From Pirellulales bacterium (GTDB lineage: Bacteria > Planctomycetota > Planctomycetia > Pirellulales > Lacipirellulaceae): a stretch of DNA of 52,769 nt. How positions within the stretch are numbered: position 1 is the first letter of the stretch; the number at the start of each line of letters is the position of its first letter. Location: positions 1 through 52,769 of the forward strand of contig JADLBW010000210.1 of NCBI GenBank assembly GCA_020847515.1, given 5' to 3'. Made by a program: the position numbers and the translations under genes. Below, in pieces: positions 51,029-52,769 of this stretch. The notes under the pieces were generated by a model. That model made no database searches. It was not told the origin of the DNA and saw only the letters and a program-made list of their open reading frames with translations.

Positions 51029-52769
51029 CTATTGGTACTCGGGGCGCTGAACCAGCACGATCCAACCTCGCTGTTGCGATTCGGCGCCGCCGCCCTGCGA
51101 CTCCAGGGCCCGCATGCGAATCGGCTGAAAGGCCCCCCAATACAGGACGTCCGGAGTGAAGGGGTCGACGTAGCCGCTCAGGAAGCTTTGTTCGCTGCTG
51201 AAGCGGCGGCCGAACGGGTCGGCTCCCAGGATGTCGGCGAGCAACTGGCTGCCGATCCGCTTGACCTGGCCTTTGTTCTGCCGGGGGTGGTGCAGGATCA
51301 GCCCGGCCTGGGGCTTGCCGTCGAGCTCGTCGGGCCGCAGGTCGATCAGCACCACTTCGTTGCCGCCGCTCTGGCTGCTATCGAGGACTTCAAAGTCCGC
51401 CAGGTTCACGGACATGGCCAGTACGCCGATCACCGTGGCCGACGGCTGCCCAGGCGGCTCGCGGGCCGGCGCGGCCGCCGGGGCGGCGGGCGGCTCTGGC
51501 GGCTTATCGAAGATCGGGACCGAGAACGCCACCTTGAACTTCTGCGTGGTGAAGCTCTGGTACACCGTTGACAGGTGGGGGCTGCGGATCGGGCGAGCCG
51601 ACTCGATCTCGGCGGAGTCGGTAAGCTCGCGCCCCAGGCCGTGGAAGTAATCCCGGCTCTTGAAGGTCTCGCCCACGCTGTCCCCCTTGGGACTGCGGGC
51701 GACCTGCTCGCCGGCGGCGTTGGTGACGAACCAGCTATCGACGGTGACGCCCGTGTCGTGCGTCAGCGACGCGATCCAGTCATCCAGGGCCTCCCGATCG
51801 TCCGCGCGGAGGGCCGCGATGAGCTTATCGTCGGCGGCGAGGCGGGTCAGCGTGGCGAAGCGGCCGTCGATCTCGGCGGCCAGCTCGCCGCTGGCCGCGG
51901 TGTGGGCGATGGCCGGCAGCGTGGCCCGGGCGTTGCGCTCGCGTTCCTGTTGAACGCCGCTCCGCAGCAGCCAGGCCGCGCCGCAGAGAAACCCGATGAT
52001 CAGCAGCACCGGCACGCCGCGGTTGATCAGCCACTGGCGATTGCGAGCCAGGACTTCCCGGGCGCGGCGGGGCTTGGAACGCCAGGTGTCGGCCCCTGAG
52101 ATGCCGGCCGGCTGGGTGGGGGTCATCGCGGCGCCGGCGCCGCCCGCGGCCGAGTACGCCTGGATGAGGCCCGGCAGGGCGTGCCCCTCGGCCAGCGGGG
52201 CCAGCGCCGCCGCTACGTCCGCCGGGACGGCAAACCTGTCTTCCGGCCGTTTGGCGAGCATCTTTTGCAGGACCTCCCACAGCTTTCGCGGCAGCGGCTG
52301 CGGGTGGTTGCGAATGGGGGGGACGGCGGACTTCTCATTGGCCTTCTCGGGCCGCAGATCGGAATCGTAGAACGGCGGCCGCCCGGCCAGCAGGTGATAC
52401 AGCGTGCACCCCAGGCTGTAGACGTCGGCCCGGATGTCGACGCTGGTGGTCTTCCACTGCTCGGGCGACATGTACATGCCGGTGCCCATGGCCTTGTTTT
52501 CAAAACGGGTGAGCCGCTGCTGGTTGTCTTCGGCCAACAGTGCCAGCCCCAGGTCGAGGATCTTCACGACGGCCCGCTGGCCCTCGCGCGGCTCCGCCAG
52601 CGTCGACTCGCCGGAGATCTGGTCGGGGTCGACCAGCGTAACCATCAGGTTCGACGGCTTGATGTCGCGATGGACCATGCCGTTCTTGTGGATGTACTGC
52701 AACCCGCGGGCGGCCTGGCGGACGATTTCGCAGGCGTCGGCCACGGCGAGCGGACCGTGGCGGGCGACC
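51029..52769 (-). CDS. Ser/Thr protein kinase with Cache-like sensor (5' end outside window)
   Basis: Partial: the N-lobe lies beyond the right edge; about 580 residues are seen. The kinase C-lobe has HRDIKPSN, then ILDLGLA (DLG for DFG), GTGMYMSPEQ and the VYSLGCTLYHLL segment. After a Pro/Ala linker comes a transmembrane helix (VPVLLIIGFLCGAAWLL) and a periplasmic region of about 300 residues. It has dCache/PDC features: a long helix (GRFATLTRLAADDKLIAALR), then WFVTNAAGEQVARSP, SRDYF and later strands with VIGVLAMSVNLADF. It probably senses a small extracellular ligand and signals by Ser/Thr phosphorylation. Kinase assignment is certain; the Cache call is moderate. It converges on the BASS gene. 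Confidence 0.88.
   Translation of the reverse strand, partial: VARHGPLAVADACEIVRQAARGLQYIHKNGMVHRDIKPSNLMVTLVDPDQISGESTLAEPREGQRAVVKILDLGLALLAEDNQQRLTRFENKAMGTGMYMSPEQWKTTSVDIRADVYSLGCTLYHLLAGRPPFYDSDLRPEKANEKSAVPPIRNHPQPLPRKLWEVLQKMLAKRPEDRFAVPADVAAALAPLAEGHALPGLIQAYSAAGGAGAAMTPTQPAGISGADTWRSKPRRAREVLARNRQWLINRGVPVLLIIGFLCGAAWLLRSGVQQERERNARATLPAIAHTAASGELAAEIDGRFATLTRLAADDKLIAALRADDREALDDWIASLTHDTGVTVDSWFVTNAAGEQVARSPKGDSVGETFKSRDYFHGLGRELTDSAEIESARPIRSPHLSTVYQSFTTQKFKVAFSVPIFDKPPEPPAAPAAAPAREPPGQPSATVIGVLAMSVNLADFEVLDSSQSGGNEVVLIDLRPDELDGKPQAGLILHHPRQNKGQVKRIGSQLLADILGADPFGRRFSSEQSFLSGYVDPFTPDVLYWGAFQPIRMRALESQGGGAESQQRGWIVLVQRPEYQ

Overview
The window is GC-rich, densely coding chromosomal DNA that looks like a planctomycete, probably Pirellulales-like. 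The lineage call rests on gene types: Ser/Thr kinases with a DWG or DLG motif in place of DFG, one of them joined to WD40 propellers; a secreted PKD-repeat protein with a LEPR-XLL-like N-terminus; a sulfatase; a GH10-like xylanase homologue; adaptor proteins fused to GAF or M50 domains; and many conserved proteins of unknown function. Few starts have a Shine-Dalgarno sequence. I saw no rRNA, tRNA, CRISPR array, insertion sequence or phage gene.

Layout. 1-3 kb (minus): three genes for an ExeA-type AAA ATPase, a CpsD/ParA-like ATPase whose P-loop lysine is replaced by cysteine, and an Ala/Pro-rich membrane protein; this resembles an exopolysaccharide or secretion operon. 3.3-8.3 kb: a 1,638-residue kinase with 21 WD40 blades. 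8.4-21.3 kb: the most unusual block. It holds a giant nine-repeat PKD protein, a small secreted protein of unknown function, an M50 metalloprotease-HlyD fusion, a HlyD adaptor, a GAF-GAF-HlyD adaptor and a divergent TolC-family outer-membrane channel. No ABC or RND inner-membrane pump is present, so I propose an M50-centred envelope export or processing system.

21.3-33 kb: a free-standing fatty acyl-AMP ligase with its own acyl carrier domain, a membrane protein with a repeated motif, a LysM protein with a degenerate L,D-transpeptidase domain, Ppx/GppA phosphatase, exported MsrB and MsrA, a beta-lactamase-fold serine hydrolase and a family-10 fucosyltransferase. 33-42 kb: a membrane-anchored protein of unknown function, chorismate synthase, SAICAR synthetase (overlapped by a possible small membrane protein gene), a GH10-like protein lacking both catalytic glutamates, a STAS protein and alanyl-tRNA synthetase.

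42-52.8 kb: a sulfatase, a two-component system (OmpR-type regulator then histidine kinase, separated by a 38-base-arm inverted repeat), a DUF480 protein, an MFS transporter, a BASS-family transporter and a Ser/Thr kinase with a periplasmic Cache-like sensor that runs off the right edge.

Much of the content concerns the cell envelope: export, cell-wall binding, sugar modification and periplasmic sulfoxide repair, with ordinary housekeeping genes (aroC, purC, alaS, ppx) between. Several starts were moved inward from the longest frame where an ATG, a signal peptide or a Shine-Dalgarno sequence decided it; each case is noted in its entry. All functions are inferred from motifs read by eye, without database searches.
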